Assembly (NCBI RefSeq): GCF_965218915.1
Contig: NZ_OZ244708.1
Coordinates: 1,612,001-1,676,000, forward strand
Source of the DNA: Novosphingopyxis sp965218915
GTDB lineage: Bacteria; Pseudomonadota; Alphaproteobacteria; Sphingomonadales; Sphingomonadaceae
Direction: 5' to 3'
Length of the DNA stretch: 64,000 bases
In this document: piece after piece, positions 53,118-63,600 of the stretch
Position numbering within the stretch: position 1 is the first letter of the stretch
How the letters are laid out: each line of letters starts with the position of its first letter
Made by a program: the position numbers and the translations under genes
The notes under the pieces: model-generated
Told to the model about the DNA's origin: nothing
Databases searched by the model: none
Seen by the model: the letters and a program-made list of their open reading frames with translations, nothing else

Positions 53118-53209
53118 CGTCATTGCGAGCTGCAGGCGAAACAATCCAGGGTTTGCGCAGCGCTGCATTCGCCCTGGATTGCCGCGTCGCTGCGCTCCTC
53201 GCAATGACG
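53118..53209. repeat. Family G intergenic repeat
   Basis: CGTCATTGCGAGCTGCAGGC at one end and its inverse CTCCTCGCAATGACG at the other, with a central CCAGGG...CCCTGG pairing. It lies between the convergently oriented ends of argJ (3') and the phosphatase promoter. Confidence 0.8.
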
Positions 53210-53230
53210 AAGCTGGTTGCTGAGCAGCCA

Positions 53231-54538
53231 TCAGCTGCGGTAATCCGCGTTGATGCTGATATAACCGTGCGTGAGATCGCAGGTCCAGACGGTTGCCGAT
53301 CCCTCGCCGATGCCGATATCGACGCCGATGTCGATTTCCTGCCCCTTGAGATGCTTGGCTACCGGCGCTTCTTCGTAACCGCGCACGACTTCGCCCTTGG
53401 CCGCGACTTCGGTGGCGCCAAAACGGATCGAGAGCAAATCGCGCTCGGCGGGTTCGCCGGCCTTGCCCACCGCCATGACGACGCGGCCCCAGTTGGCGTC
53501 CTCGCCGGCGATGGCGGTTTTGACCAGCGGCGAGTTGGCGATCGACAGGCCGATCACCCGCGCGCTCTCGTCGCTCTCCGCGCCGGTGACATTGATCTCG
53601 ATGAATTTCTGCGCGCCCTCGCCATCGCGCACCACCTGATGCGCCAGGCTGCGGCAGACCTGCTCGAGCGCCGCGTAAAAGGCGTCCGCGCCGTCATCGT
53701 CCCAGCCCGACAGCGCCGCGCCGCCCGCCTGTCCGGTGGCGAAGACGAGAACGGTGTCGCTGGTCGAGGTGTCGCCATCGACGGTGATGGCGTTAAAGGT
53801 GCGCGCATTTGCCTTGCTCAGCATGTCCTGCAGGAAGCTGTGGTCCACGGCAGCATCGGTGAACACATAGCCGAGCATGGTGGCCATGTCGGGCGCGATC
53901 ATGCCCGATCCCTTGACGATCCCGGCCAGCTGCACGCTTTTGCCGCCGACAATGGCTGATGCGCCCGCACCCTTGGCAAAGGTATCGGTGGTGCCGATCG
54001 CGATCGCGGCATCTTCCCAGCTGCAAGGCTCGGCGGTGAGCACCTGCGCCAGCCCGGCTTCGGCCTTGTCGATCGGCAGCGGCACGCCGATCACACCGGT
54101 GGAGCTTACGAACACGTCCGATGGCTGGCAGCCCAGATGATGCGCCACGCGCGCGACGATGGTCTCCACCGCCCGCCGCCCGCTGAGCCCGGTGAAAGCG
54201 TTGCTGTTGCCGGCATTCACGATCAGCGCCCGCGCCCGGCCCAGCATGCTGGCTTTCTTGCCATATTGCACCTCATAGGACGGGCAGCGGCTTTTGGTGA
54301 ACACCCCCGCGACCGCCGTGCCCTCGGCCAGTTCGGCATAGGTCATGTCGAAGCGCTGGCGTTTGGTATAGCCCGCGCGCGCGGTGCGTAACGTGACTCC
54401 GGCAATTGGAGGCACGTAGGGAAAGCGTGCGGGGGCGAGGGGGGAAGGAGGAAGCGACAGGGCCAGTTGCCTTTCGATCGATTTTTGATAGGAGACGCCG
54501 AGGAATTGTTCCGCGCCGGGTCTATTGATGAAATTCAC
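53231..54538 (-). CDS. argJ: Ornithine acetyltransferase ArgJ
   Basis: About 435 residues. It transfers acetyl between acetylornithine and glutamate in arginine synthesis. IAGVTLRTARAGY, the VNAGNSNAFTG segment, and the self-cleavage site DMATMLGYVFTDAA are clear. The start is uncertain: GTG at 54538 is the first usual codon before the conserved SPLAPARFPYVPPIAGV; it overlaps the start of the divergent gene by 11 bases. A second GTG just inside that motif is possible. Confidence 0.92.
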   Translation of the reverse strand: MNFINRPGAEQFLGVSYQKSIERQLALSLPPSPLAPARFPYVPPIAGVTLRTARAGYTKRQRFDMTYAELAEGTAVAGVFTKSRCPSYEVQYGKKASMLGRARALIVNAGNSNAFTGLSGRRAVETIVARVAHHLGCQPSDVFVSSTGVIGVPLPIDKAEAGLAQVLTAEPCSWEDAAIAIGTTDTFAKGAGASAIVGGKSVQLAGIVKGSGMIAPDMATMLGYVFTDAAVDHSFLQDMLSKANARTFNAITVDGDTSTSDTVLVFATGQAGGAALSGWDDDGADAFYAALEQVCRSLAHQVVRDGEGAQKFIEINVTGAESDESARVIGLSIANSPLVKTAIAGEDANWGRVVMAVGKAGEPAERDLLSIRFGATEVAAKGEVVRGYEEAPVAKHLKGQEIDIGVDIGIGEGSATVWTCDLTHGYISINADYRS

Positions 54539-54869
54539 CTTTGCAAGTCTGCTGCTGGTACTGGTGCACGCCCTGATCGGCGTCCCCCTGTCAGCGCAAT
54601 CGACGCGCGATATGGCCTCGGCCGAGGTAAATCCCGCGTTCGGCATCGGCAAGGACGCCGCTCCGAGTAAGGAGGCTGACGAGCTCCCTGCGGTAACCGA
54701 TCGCTCGGTGGCCCGCGCCTATGACGCGGCGATGTTCGCCGCGACCATTCAGGCTCGCCCGATTCCGGCAGTGTATAACGCCGCGCCCCTGCCCGGCGAG
54801 CACAGCTTCGCGCTGCCGCTGAAATGGGGTGCGGGCGACCGGCTGGCGCTGGACGAAGGCAAGCCCTGA
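54528..54869 (+). CDS. Small secreted protein
   Basis: The product has 113 residues. A signal peptide (KFTFASLLLVLVHALIGVPL, cut near SAQ) is followed by a polar region. The family is not recognised. The ATG at 54528 lies inside the 5' end of argJ on the other strand. secA begins about 110 bases downstream. Confidence 0.55.
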   Translation: MKFTFASLLLVLVHALIGVPLSAQSTRDMASAEVNPAFGIGKDAAPSKEADELPAVTDRSVARAYDAAMFAATIQARPIPAVYNAAPLPGEHSFALPLKWGAGDRLALDEGKP

Positions 54870-54977
54870 GCTGCCCCCGCGCCGGGCCGAGTTGCACGGC
54901 GCGCTCTTCCTTCCCATCTTTCCTTCGCGTGCCGGACCCTTGTCCGGACGCGTCACATCAGCCCAATGGATATCATT

Positions 54978-57701
54978 ATGCTCGGCGCCATCGCCAAATC
55001 GATTTTCGGTTCGTCCAACGAACGTTACGTCAAATCCATCAACAAGATCGTCGATCAGGTGAACGGTTTCGAGCCGGACATCATGGCGATGTCCGACGAG
55101 GAGCTGAAGGCGCAGACCGACAAGTTCAAGGCGCGGCTGGAAGCGGGCGAAACGCTCGACGATATCCTGCCCGAAGCCTTTGCCACCGTGCGCGAGGGAT
55201 CCAAGCGCATCCTCGGCATGCGCCATTTCGACGTGCAGATGGTCGGCGGCGTGGTGCTGCATCGCGGCGAGATCGCCGAGATGCGCACCGGCGAGGGCAA
55301 GACGCTGGTCGCCACGCTCGCGGTCTATCTGAACGCGCTGGAGGGCAAGGGCGTCCATGTCGTCACGGTGAACGATTATCTCGCCCGCCGCGACGCCGAA
55401 TGGATGGGGCAGCTCTACGGTTTTCTGGGGCTGACCACCGGCGTGATCATCCCCGATCTCGACCAGCAGCAGCGCCGCGCGGCCTACAATTCGGACATTA
55501 CCTATGCGACCAACAACGAACTCGGCTTCGACTATCTGCGCGACAACATGAAGTACAGCCGCGACGACATGGTCCAGCGGCCGTTCAATTTCGCGATCGT
55601 CGACGAGGTGGACTCGATCCTGGTCGACGAGGCGCGCACCCCGCTGATCATCTCCGGGCCAACCGACGACCGCTCCGAGCTCTACGCCGCGATCAACGCT
55701 ATCATCCCGCGGCTCGAGGAGGATGATTACGAGAAGGACGAGAAGTCCAAGAAGGTATTGCTGACCGAAGACGGTACCGAAAAGATCGAGCGGATGCTGG
55801 AGGAGGCGGGACTGCTCGAAGGCTCGAACCTCTACGATTTCGAGAATACCCTGGTCGTCCACCATGTCGAGAACGCGATGCGCGCGCATCTGATGTTCAA
55901 GCGCGACACCGATTATATCGTCAAGGACGACAAGGTCGTGATCATCGACGAGTTCACCGGGCGCATGATGGACGGGCGCCGCTGGTCGGACGGTCTGCAT
56001 CAGGCGGTGGAGGCGAAGGAAAAGGTCGACGTCAAGCCCGAGAACCAGACGATGGCGACGATCACCTTCCAGAACTATTTCCGCATGTATCCCAAGCTGT
56101 CAGGCATGACCGGTACCGCGGCCACCGAAGCCGCGGAATTTTACGAGATCTACAAGCTCAACGTCGCCGAGATGCCGACCAACCTGCCGGTCAAGCGGAT
56201 CGACGAGGACGACCAGTTTTACAAGAACACCGCCGACAAGTTCGCCGCCATCGCGATGGCGATCAAGGAAAAATATGACAGCGGCCAGCCGGTGCTGGTC
56301 GGCACCGTGTCGATTGAGAAATCGGAGCTTCTCTCCGAATATCTCAAGCGCGAAGGCGTCGACCACAGCGTCCTCAATGCGCGCATGCACGAGAATGAGG
56401 CGCATATCGTGGCACAGGCGGGCCGCATCGGCGCGGTCACCATCGCCACCAACATGGCCGGGCGCGGCACCGACATTCAGCTCGGCGGCAATCTGGAATT
56501 CCGCATTGAGGAGGAACTGGCCGAGATTGAGCCCGGCGAGCGCCGCGACGAGGAAATCGCCCGGATCAAGCAGGAAATCGCCGCCGAAAAGGCACAGGTG
56601 CTGGCCGCCGGCGGCCTGTTCGTGCTCGGCACCGAACGGCACGAAAGCCGCCGCATCGACAACCAGCTGCGCGGCCGTTCGGGCCGCCAGGGTGATCCCG
56701 GCCTCAGCCGCTTCTATTTGTGTCTCGAAGACGATCTCTTACGCATCTTCGGCAGCGAATCGCTGTTCGCGCGGATGATGAATTCCAGCCTGGAGGATGG
56801 CGAGGCGATCGGCGGCAAATGGCTTTCCAAGGCGATCGAGACCGCCCAGAAAAAGGTCGAGGCGCGCAATTACGAGGCGCGCAAGCAGGTCGTCGAATAT
56901 GACAACGTCATGAACGATCAGCGCAAAGTGATCTACGAACAGCGCGCCGATATCATGGACGCCGAGACCGTAGGCGACGTGGTCGAGGACATGCGGATCG
57001 ACGCGGTCCAGGCGGTGGTGGGCGATCATTGCCCGCCGGGCACCTATCCCGAGCAATGGGATGTCGCCGGCCTGAAGGCGAAGGCCGCTGATCTGGCCGG
57101 TGAGGAGCCGCCGATCGATGCCTGGCTGGAGGAGGACGCGATCGAGCCCGAACTCATCGCCACCCGGCTGACCGATCGCATCGCCGAAAAGATCGAGGGC
57201 AAGGCCGCCGGTCTAGACGAGAGCATGTGGCGCGATGTCGAGAAGAGTATCCTGCTGCAGTCGCTCGACCATCACTGGAAGGAGCATCTCTCGACGCTCG
57301 ATGCACTGCGGCAGGTGGTATTCCTGCGCGCCTATGCGCAGAAGACGCCGCTCAACGAGTATAAGCAGGAAAGCTTCGCGCTGTTCCAGCGCATGCTCGA
57401 CACGATCCGCGAGGACGTGACCAAGACGCTGGCGACGAGCGAATTTCGCCGCCAGGAGACGCGCAGCTTCGAACTGCCGGACCTGCCCGATTTTCTGACC
57501 ACGCACATCGACCCGTTGACCGGCGAGGATGATACCAACGATCAGGACGCGGGTACGCGCGGCCTGATCGATACGCTCCCACCGCGACAGTCCGGTGAGA
57601 CGGACATGGCGACGTTGGAGAACAACCCGAACATCTCGCGCAATGCGCCCTGTCCGTGCGGATCGGGCCGCAAATACAAGCATTGCCACGGCCGCGCGTG
57701 A
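54978..57701 (+). CDS. secA: Preprotein translocase ATPase SecA
   Basis: The product has 907 residues from ATG 54978 (MLGAIAKSIFGSSNERYVKS); the ATG at 54966 would add four residues. Walker A MRTGEGKTLVA, DEVDSILVDEARTPL, and the C-terminal zinc motif NAPCPCGSGRKYKHCHG are clear. It drives SecYEG export with FtsY/Ffh serving the parallel co-translational route. No strong Shine-Dalgarno is seen. Confidence 0.96.
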   Translation: MLGAIAKSIFGSSNERYVKSINKIVDQVNGFEPDIMAMSDEELKAQTDKFKARLEAGETLDDILPEAFATVREGSKRILGMRHFDVQMVGGVVLHRGEIAEMRTGEGKTLVATLAVYLNALEGKGVHVVTVNDYLARRDAEWMGQLYGFLGLTTGVIIPDLDQQQRRAAYNSDITYATNNELGFDYLRDNMKYSRDDMVQRPFNFAIVDEVDSILVDEARTPLIISGPTDDRSELYAAINAIIPRLEEDDYEKDEKSKKVLLTEDGTEKIERMLEEAGLLEGSNLYDFENTLVVHHVENAMRAHLMFKRDTDYIVKDDKVVIIDEFTGRMMDGRRWSDGLHQAVEAKEKVDVKPENQTMATITFQNYFRMYPKLSGMTGTAATEAAEFYEIYKLNVAEMPTNLPVKRIDEDDQFYKNTADKFAAIAMAIKEKYDSGQPVLVGTVSIEKSELLSEYLKREGVDHSVLNARMHENEAHIVAQAGRIGAVTIATNMAGRGTDIQLGGNLEFRIEEELAEIEPGERRDEEIARIKQEIAAEKAQVLAAGGLFVLGTERHESRRIDNQLRGRSGRQGDPGLSRFYLCLEDDLLRIFGSESLFARMMNSSLEDGEAIGGKWLSKAIETAQKKVEARNYEARKQVVEYDNVMNDQRKVIYEQRADIMDAETVGDVVEDMRIDAVQAVVGDHCPPGTYPEQWDVAGLKAKAADLAGEEPPIDAWLEEDAIEPELIATRLTDRIAEKIEGKAAGLDESMWRDVEKSILLQSLDHHWKEHLSTLDALRQVVFLRAYAQKTPLNEYKQESFALFQRMLDTIREDVTKTLATSEFRRQETRSFELPDLPDFLTTHIDPLTGEDDTNDQDAGTRGLIDTLPPRQSGETDMATLENNPNISRNAPCPCGSGRKYKHCHGRA

Positions 57702-57719
57702 GGGGTTGCTAAGTCATCG

Positions 57720-57925
57720 ACCTTCTCCCGCCTGGGCGGGAGAAGGATACGCAGCCCCGGATTTAATCCGGGGCGGAGTTGCCTGCCCCCGCGAAAGCGG
57801 GGGGATGAGGGTGCGTGGCGCTTCAGCGCCACCGACGGAAAGCTGCTCCGTGAGGCGGCCCCCTCACCGCTGCGACTGGGGAGCAAGCTCCCAAGTCTCG
57901 CTCCTTTCCCCTGAAGGGGAGAGGG
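57720..57925 (-). repeat. Family D long intergenic repeat, copy 2 (inverted)
   Basis: The same 200-base element as at 17020-17225, in the opposite orientation. It carries CCCGCCTGGGCGGGAG, CCCCGGATTTAATCCGGGG and CCCCCGCGAAAGCGGGGGG units. It lies between secA and tRNA-Asn. Confidence 0.85.
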
Positions 57926-58019
57926 GATTTGCCCTCGACGGGCACCAAGCCATACAACACTTGCAATGGCCGAAAATCCGCTGCTATACGCGCGGCCTGT
58001 CCTGGGAAACCGGGTCTGT

Positions 58020-58094
58020 TCCTCGATAGCTCAGCGGTAGAGCTCTCGACTGTTAATCGAGCGGCCGTTGGTTCGAATCCAACTCGAGGAGCCA
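58020..58094 (+). tRNA. tRNA-Asn (GTT)
   Basis: A 72-base cloverleaf followed by encoded CCA at 58092-58094. The acceptor arms are TCCTCGA and TCGAGGA, the T arm is GGTTCGAATCC and the anticodon GTT lies at 58052-58054 in the loop CTGTTAA. The D-arm is AGCTCAGCGGTAGAGCT. All standard stems form. The two strands of the acceptor match fully. Confidence 0.97.
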
Positions 58095-58123
58095 TTTTTC
58101 GCCCGGCGGCGCTTGCGTCCGCG

Positions 58124-58894
58124 TCACGTCGCGAACTGTTCCATCGCTATGCGTTCATCGAGCGCATGTTCGGGGTCGAACAACAGCGTCAATTGCCGGC
58201 TGCGGTCGATCTCGATGTCGACGCGCGTGATGTCGCGGATTTCGCGCTGGTCGGCGACGGCGGAGACCGGGCGCTTTTCCGGGTTCAGGATACGGAAGCT
58301 GATGCGGCTCCTGTCGGGCAGAATCGCGCCCTTCCAGCGGCGTGGGCGGAACGGACTGATCGGGGTCAGCGCCAGCATCGCCGAACCCAGCGGCAGGATC
58401 GGGCCGTTCGCCGACATGTTGTAGGCGGTCGAGCCCGCCGGTGTCGCCACCAGCACGCCGTCGCAGACCATCTCGTCGATCGTCACCCGGTCGTCGATGC
58501 ACACCTCGATCTTGGCGGTCTGGCGCGTCTCGCGCAGCAGCGACACCTCGTTGATCGCGGGCAGCATCTTGCGCTCCCCGCTCGCGGTGGTGACGCTCAT
58601 GCGCAGCGGCGCCACCGAAAAGCTCCTGGCATTGGCCAGCCGTTCGGCCAGTTCCTCGGATCGCCAGCTGTTGAGCAGAAAGCCGATGGTGCCGCGGTTC
58701 ATGCCGAACACCGGCTTGATCCGTCCACCTTCCAGCATCTGGTGCAGGGTTTGCAGCATGAAGCCGTCGCCGCCCAGCACGACCACGCGCTCGGCCTCGT
58801 CCAGCGGCGCGAACTGATAGCGGCCGAGCAACGTCTTCTCGGCCTCGCGCGCCTGGCGCGTGGGCGATGCGACCAGCGCGGTCCCCTCGATCAT
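58124..58894 (-). CDS. nadK: NAD kinase
   Basis: The product has 256 residues, small as in many alphaproteobacteria. VVVLGGDGFMLQTLH, then NRGTIGFLLN, AINEVSLLRE and the VATPAGSTAYNMSANGP segment are present. It phosphorylates NAD to NADP. It is transcribed towards tRNA-Asn. Confidence 0.95.
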   Translation of the reverse strand: MIEGTALVASPTRQAREAEKTLLGRYQFAPLDEAERVVVLGGDGFMLQTLHQMLEGGRIKPVFGMNRGTIGFLLNSWRSEELAERLANARSFSVAPLRMSVTTASGERKMLPAINEVSLLRETRQTAKIEVCIDDRVTIDEMVCDGVLVATPAGSTAYNMSANGPILPLGSAMLALTPISPFRPRRWKGAILPDRSRISFRILNPEKRPVSAVADQREIRDITRVDIEIDRSRQLTLLFDPEHALDERIAMEQFAT

Positions 58895-58992
58895 GCCATG
58901 ATCCGATCGCTTTTTAATGAGGTGATTTTAACGGTCCCGCTCATAGGAAGAAGTGCTAAGCGGCCCGGCGGGGCAGGGCAAGGGTGGACGCG

Positions 58993-60297
58993 ATGATCGA
59001 ACGGCGCGCGGGCGCAGCGGAGCGGGACGAGGAACGGGACTGGATCACCGGTCTCGCGTCGGGCAAGACCGCGCGCCTGCGTCTGGGCGGCGCCGATCGT
59101 CCGAACGCGGTGCTGCTGATTGGCCTCGCGGGCTTCCGCAACGTCAATGTCGCGCATGGCCGCGAGGGCGGAGACCGCGCGCTGGCCAGCGTCGGGGAAC
59201 GCATCCGGCGTATGCTGCGGGCGGGCGAGGGGGCGGTGCCATTCGCCGCGCGCACCGGTGGGGCGGAGTTCCTCGTGCTGCTGGACCTGCCCGGCGCGGC
59301 GCAATGCGCGCAATTGCTGGCGCGCCAGCTGGTCGCCGAACTCAACCGCCCGGTCGAGATCGACGGCGGCGAGATACATCTCAGCCCGCGCATCGGTATC
59401 GCCGAGGCGCATGCAGGCGAGGGCCAGGCCGCCTTCATGCGCCGCGCGCGCATGGCGCTGGAAGAGGCGATGCGCGCCGACACGCGTACCATAGTCCAGT
59501 CCGAGGCCGGGCGGCTCGACGAGGCGCTGATGGACGAAACCTTGGGCCGCCATCTGCGGCACGCGTTCGAACGCCGCGAGATCGCGATCCTGTTCCAGCC
59601 GCAATTCGCGCTCGCCGACGGTCGGATGACCGGAGCCGAAGCGCTGGCGCGCTGGCGCCATCCCGAATTCGGCACGTTGGGCGGCGAGGCGCTGTTCGCC
59701 GCCGCGGCGCGCAGCGATTTCGTGGCGCCGCTCTCGCGCCATATCCAGGAACGCGCGATCGCGCTGGCGGCGGACTGGACCGGCGCGCGCGACGATGTCA
59801 GGCTGTCGATCAACGTCACCGCGCAGGATCTCGCCAGTCCGGATATGGCCGACCGGCTGCTCGGTTATGTGGCGGGCAGCGGCTTTCGCAGCGATTGCCT
59901 GACGGTGGAGATCACCGAAAGCGCGTTGATCGCCGATCTGGACGCGGCGGCCAAGCAGTTCGAAAGGCTACGCGGCGAGGGCCTCAAGATCGCGCTCGAC
60001 GATTTCGGCACGGGCTACAGCTCGCTCTCCTATCTGAGCGCATTGCCGCTCGATTATCTCAAGCTCGACAAGCGGCTGACCGAGGATCTGCAGGGCTCCG
60101 AGCGCGACCGCATCGTGGTCCGCGCGGTCATCGCCATGGCCAAGGCGCTGGGGCTCGAGGTGATCGCCGAGGGGATCGAGAGCGAGGCGCAGCGTCTGCT
60201 GATCGAACGCGAGGGCTGCGATTACTGGCAGGGTTTTCTACGGGCCGGTGCGCTGGAGCCGGACGCATTCCGGGACTTTGCGCTGAAGGCGGATTGA
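58993..60297 (+). CDS. EAL phosphodiesterase with degenerate GGDEF domain
   Basis: About 434 residues. The N-terminal GGDEF domain has GGAEF instead of GGDEF (ARTGGAEFLVLL), so it is unlikely to make c-di-GMP. The EAL domain keeps TGAEALARW, NVT, ITES, DDFGTGYSS and KLDK, so it can probably hydrolyse it. No transmembrane segment. GTG 58984 is possible; the ATG at 58993 has AAGG nine bases before it. Confidence 0.88.
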   Translation: MIERRAGAAERDEERDWITGLASGKTARLRLGGADRPNAVLLIGLAGFRNVNVAHGREGGDRALASVGERIRRMLRAGEGAVPFAARTGGAEFLVLLDLPGAAQCAQLLARQLVAELNRPVEIDGGEIHLSPRIGIAEAHAGEGQAAFMRRARMALEEAMRADTRTIVQSEAGRLDEALMDETLGRHLRHAFERREIAILFQPQFALADGRMTGAEALARWRHPEFGTLGGEALFAAAARSDFVAPLSRHIQERAIALAADWTGARDDVRLSINVTAQDLASPDMADRLLGYVAGSGFRSDCLTVEITESALIADLDAAAKQFERLRGEGLKIALDDFGTGYSSLSYLSALPLDYLKLDKRLTEDLQGSERDRIVVRAVIAMAKALGLEVIAEGIESEAQRLLIEREGCDYWQGFLRAGALEPDAFRDFALKAD

Positions 60298-60323
60298 AAA
60301 GCTTGCCGACGAATCACCGAATC

Positions 60324-60410
60324 CGTTCGTCTTGAGCTTGTCGAAAGACTGTACTGTCGATGCTGAGGCTGAGAAGAAGAACAGTGCTTCGACAAGCTCA
60401 GCACGAACGG
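60324..60410. repeat. Palindromic intergenic repeat, family C
   Basis: CGTCTTGAGCTTGTCGAAAG at the left and the inverse GCTTCGACAAGCTCAGCACG at the right. It is related to the element inside mtaB and to 60528-60558. Confidence 0.75.
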
Positions 60411-60527
60411 TTGTGTCGAATTGTAGGAAATTATCGAACTCGGTTTTGCAACGGTTTCGCGCTCGTTTTGTAGCCTTTGAATAATAATATTACGGCACTT
60501 TCTCACTTAGGATCATAAATCAAGCTC

Positions 60528-60558
60528 CGTCGTGCCGAGCTTGTCGAAGCACCGTTCA
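60528..60558. repeat. Half of a family C repeat
   Basis: CGTCGTGCCGAGCTTGTCGAAGCA-like arm without a clear partner, just before the family A copy. Confidence 0.55.
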
Positions 60559-60583
60559 TCCACCAGCCTGGTCCGACACTTTT

Positions 60584-60659
60584 CGTCATGCCAGCGAAAG
60601 CTGGCATCTCGGGCGTCACTAGGGCTCGGCCCGTCACCCCAGCTTTCGCTGGGGTGACG
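60584..60659. repeat. Palindromic intergenic repeat, family A
   Basis: CGTCATGCCAGCGAAAGC to CAGCTTTCGCTGGGGTGACG. It lies 19 bases beyond the mfd stop and could act as its terminator. Confidence 0.85.
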
Positions 60660-60678
60660 GTTTGGGGGTCGGAGCGAA

Positions 60679-63600
60679 TCAGCCCTTCCCCGTGGCCATT
60701 TTGGCCAGCCCGCGCGAAAGCTGCAGCGCACCGTTCAAGCGGCTCTTGGGATCGCGCCACACGCGGTTGATGACCAGCTTGCTGTCGGGCCGAAGCTTGG
60801 CCACCTCGCCCAGGCGTTCGACATAGCGCATCAGCGCGGGCACGTCGGGCGGTCGATCGTTGTGGAAGCTGACCAGCGCGCCGCGCGGCCCGATCTCGAT
60901 CTTGGAGACGCAGGCAGTCAGCGCGTTCAGCTTGACGCGCATCAGCGTGAGCAGATTCTCGGTCGCATCGGGCAGATCGCCGAAGCGGTCGATCAGTTCG
61001 GCGGCAAACCCCTCGATGTCCGCGGACCGGTCGATCTCGTTGATCCGGCGATAGAGCCCCATCCGCAGGGAAAGGTCGGGCACATAGAAATCGGGGATCG
61101 AGATCGGTGCATCGACGGTGATCTGCGGGGAGAATTTTCCGGTGGGCTCTTCCAGTCCCATGTCGCCTGCCTTGGCCGCCATGATCGCCTCTTCCAGCAT
61201 CGACTGGTAGAGCTCGAAGCCGACCTCCTTGATATGCCCGGACTGCTCGTCACCCACCAGATTGCCCGCGCCGCGAATGTCGAGATCGTGGCTGGCAAGC
61301 TGAAAACCGGCGCCCAGGCTGTCGAGATCGGACAGCACCTTGAGGCGCTTCTCGGCGGTCTCGGTCAGCACGCGTCCCTCGGGCGTCGTCAGATAGGCAT
61401 AAGCCCGCGTCTTGGAGCGCCCCACACGTCCGCGCAGCTGGTAGAGCTGGGCCAGTCCGAACCGGTCCGCGCGGTGAATGATCAATGTGTTCGCGCTCGG
61501 GATATCGAGTCCGCTCTCGACGATGGTGGTGGAGAGCAGCACGTCGTAGCGCCGGTCGTAAAAGGCGGTCATCCGCTCCTCGATTTCGCCCGCCGACATT
61601 TGGCCATGCGCGACCACCGATTTCACTTCGGGCACTTCCTCGCGCAGAAACTCCTCGATATCGGGCAGATCGGCGATGCGCGGCACCACGAAGAAGCTCT
61701 GTCCGCCGCGATAATGCTCGCGCAGCAGCGCCTCGCGCATGACGATGGGATCCCACGGCATCACATAGGTGCGCACCGCCAGCCGGTCGACCGGCGGCGT
61801 CTGGATCACCGACAGCTCGCGCAGGCCGGACATCGCCATCTGCAGCGTGCGCGGGATCGGCGTGGCGGTGAGGGTGAGCATGTGGACGTCGGTCTTGAGC
61901 GCCTTCAACCGCTCCTTGTGGGTCACGCCAAACCGCTGTTCCTCATCGACGATGACGAGGCCAAGGCGGCTGAAATCGACCGATTTGGCGAGGAGCGCAT
62001 GGGTGCCGATGACGATATCGACCGTGCCCGCCTTGACACCCTCGCGCGTCTTGGTCGCTTCGCCCGAGGATACCAGCCGTGAGAGGCGCCCGATCTCCAG
62101 CGGAAAGCCGCGAAAACGCTCGACGAAATTGCTGTAATGCTGGCGCGCGAGCAGGGTGGTGGGCGCCACGATCGCCACCTGCATCCCGCTCATCGCCGCG
62201 ACGAACGCCGCGCGCATCGCAACCTCGGTCTTGCCGAAGCCGACATCGCCGCAGACCAGCCGATCCATCGGCTTGCCCGCCTGAAGATCGGCGATTACCT
62301 CGCCAATGACGCGGTCCTGATCGTCGGTTTCCTCATAGGGGAACCGGTCGACAAAGCTGGCGTAACTGTGGTCATCGACCTCGGCAACCTCGCCCGCCTT
62401 CATCGCGCGGATCGCGGCGGTTTTCATGAGTTCGCCCGCGATTTCTCGGATGCGCTCCTTCATCCGCGACTTGCGTCGTTGCCACGCTTCGCCGCCAAGC
62501 TTGTCGAGGCTCGCGCCCTCGTGGTCGGAGCCGTAGCGGCTCAGCACGTCGATATTCTCGACCGGCACGAACAGCTTGTCGCCGCCCGCATAGGTGAGCG
62601 CCACGCAGTCATGCGCGCTCTTGCCGACATCGATCTGGGTCAGCCCCTCATAGCGGCCGATGCCGTGATCGGCGTGGACGATGAGATCGCCGACCGAGAG
62701 CGCCTGTATCTCGGCAAGGAAGGCGTTCGCGCTCTTGCGCTTCTTGCGTCTGCGCACCAGCCGGTCGCCCAGCATGTCCTGCTCGGTCAGGACGGCAATG
62801 TCGGGCGCGGTGAAGCCGGTGTCGAGCGGCAGGATCACCAAGGCGGTCACGCCGTTCGCGGCGGTGCCCAGCGCCTCCTGCCAGCTCCTGGCGGCCTTGG
62901 CTTTTTTCAGCCCATGATCGGTCATCAACCCGGCTAGCCGCTCGCGCGCGCCGCGCGAATAGCTGGCGATGATCACGCGCTTGCCGTCCTTGCGAAGGCC
63001 ATCGATATGCTTGGTCGCCGCCTCGTAGATATTGGCGTTCTGCGCGCGCTCGGGCGCGAAATCGCGGGCATTGCCGACGCCGAAGTCGATGACGCGGGCG
63101 CTCGCGGGTTCGGCGAACCCGCTGATCTGGTGGACCGGGCGCCCCTGCTGCTCGGAGACCCATTGATCGGGCGTCAGATAGAGCGCGTCGGCGGGCAGCG
63201 GGCGGTAACTGCCGGGCTCGCTGGACTGCGCGCGCACCCGGTTCTGCTGATAGTCTGCGATTGAATCGAAGCGCGATTCGGCGGCCGATGGCACGCCTGC
63301 GTCCGCCACGATCAGATCCTGGGGTTCCAAATGATCGAACAGCGGGACCAGCCGCTCCTCCAGCATCGGCAACCAATGGTCCATGCCCGCCAGCCGCCGC
63401 CCCTCGCTCACAGCCTGATACAGTGGATCACCGGTAGCGGTTGCGCCGAACCGTTCACGATAGCGGCTGCGAAAACGCTTGATCGATTCCTCGTCTAGCA
63501 AGGTCTCGGCAGCTGGCAACAGGTCGAAATGGTCGATGCGCCCGACCGAGCGCTGGTCTGCGGGATCGAACTCGCGCACCGATTCGATCTCGTCGCCGAA

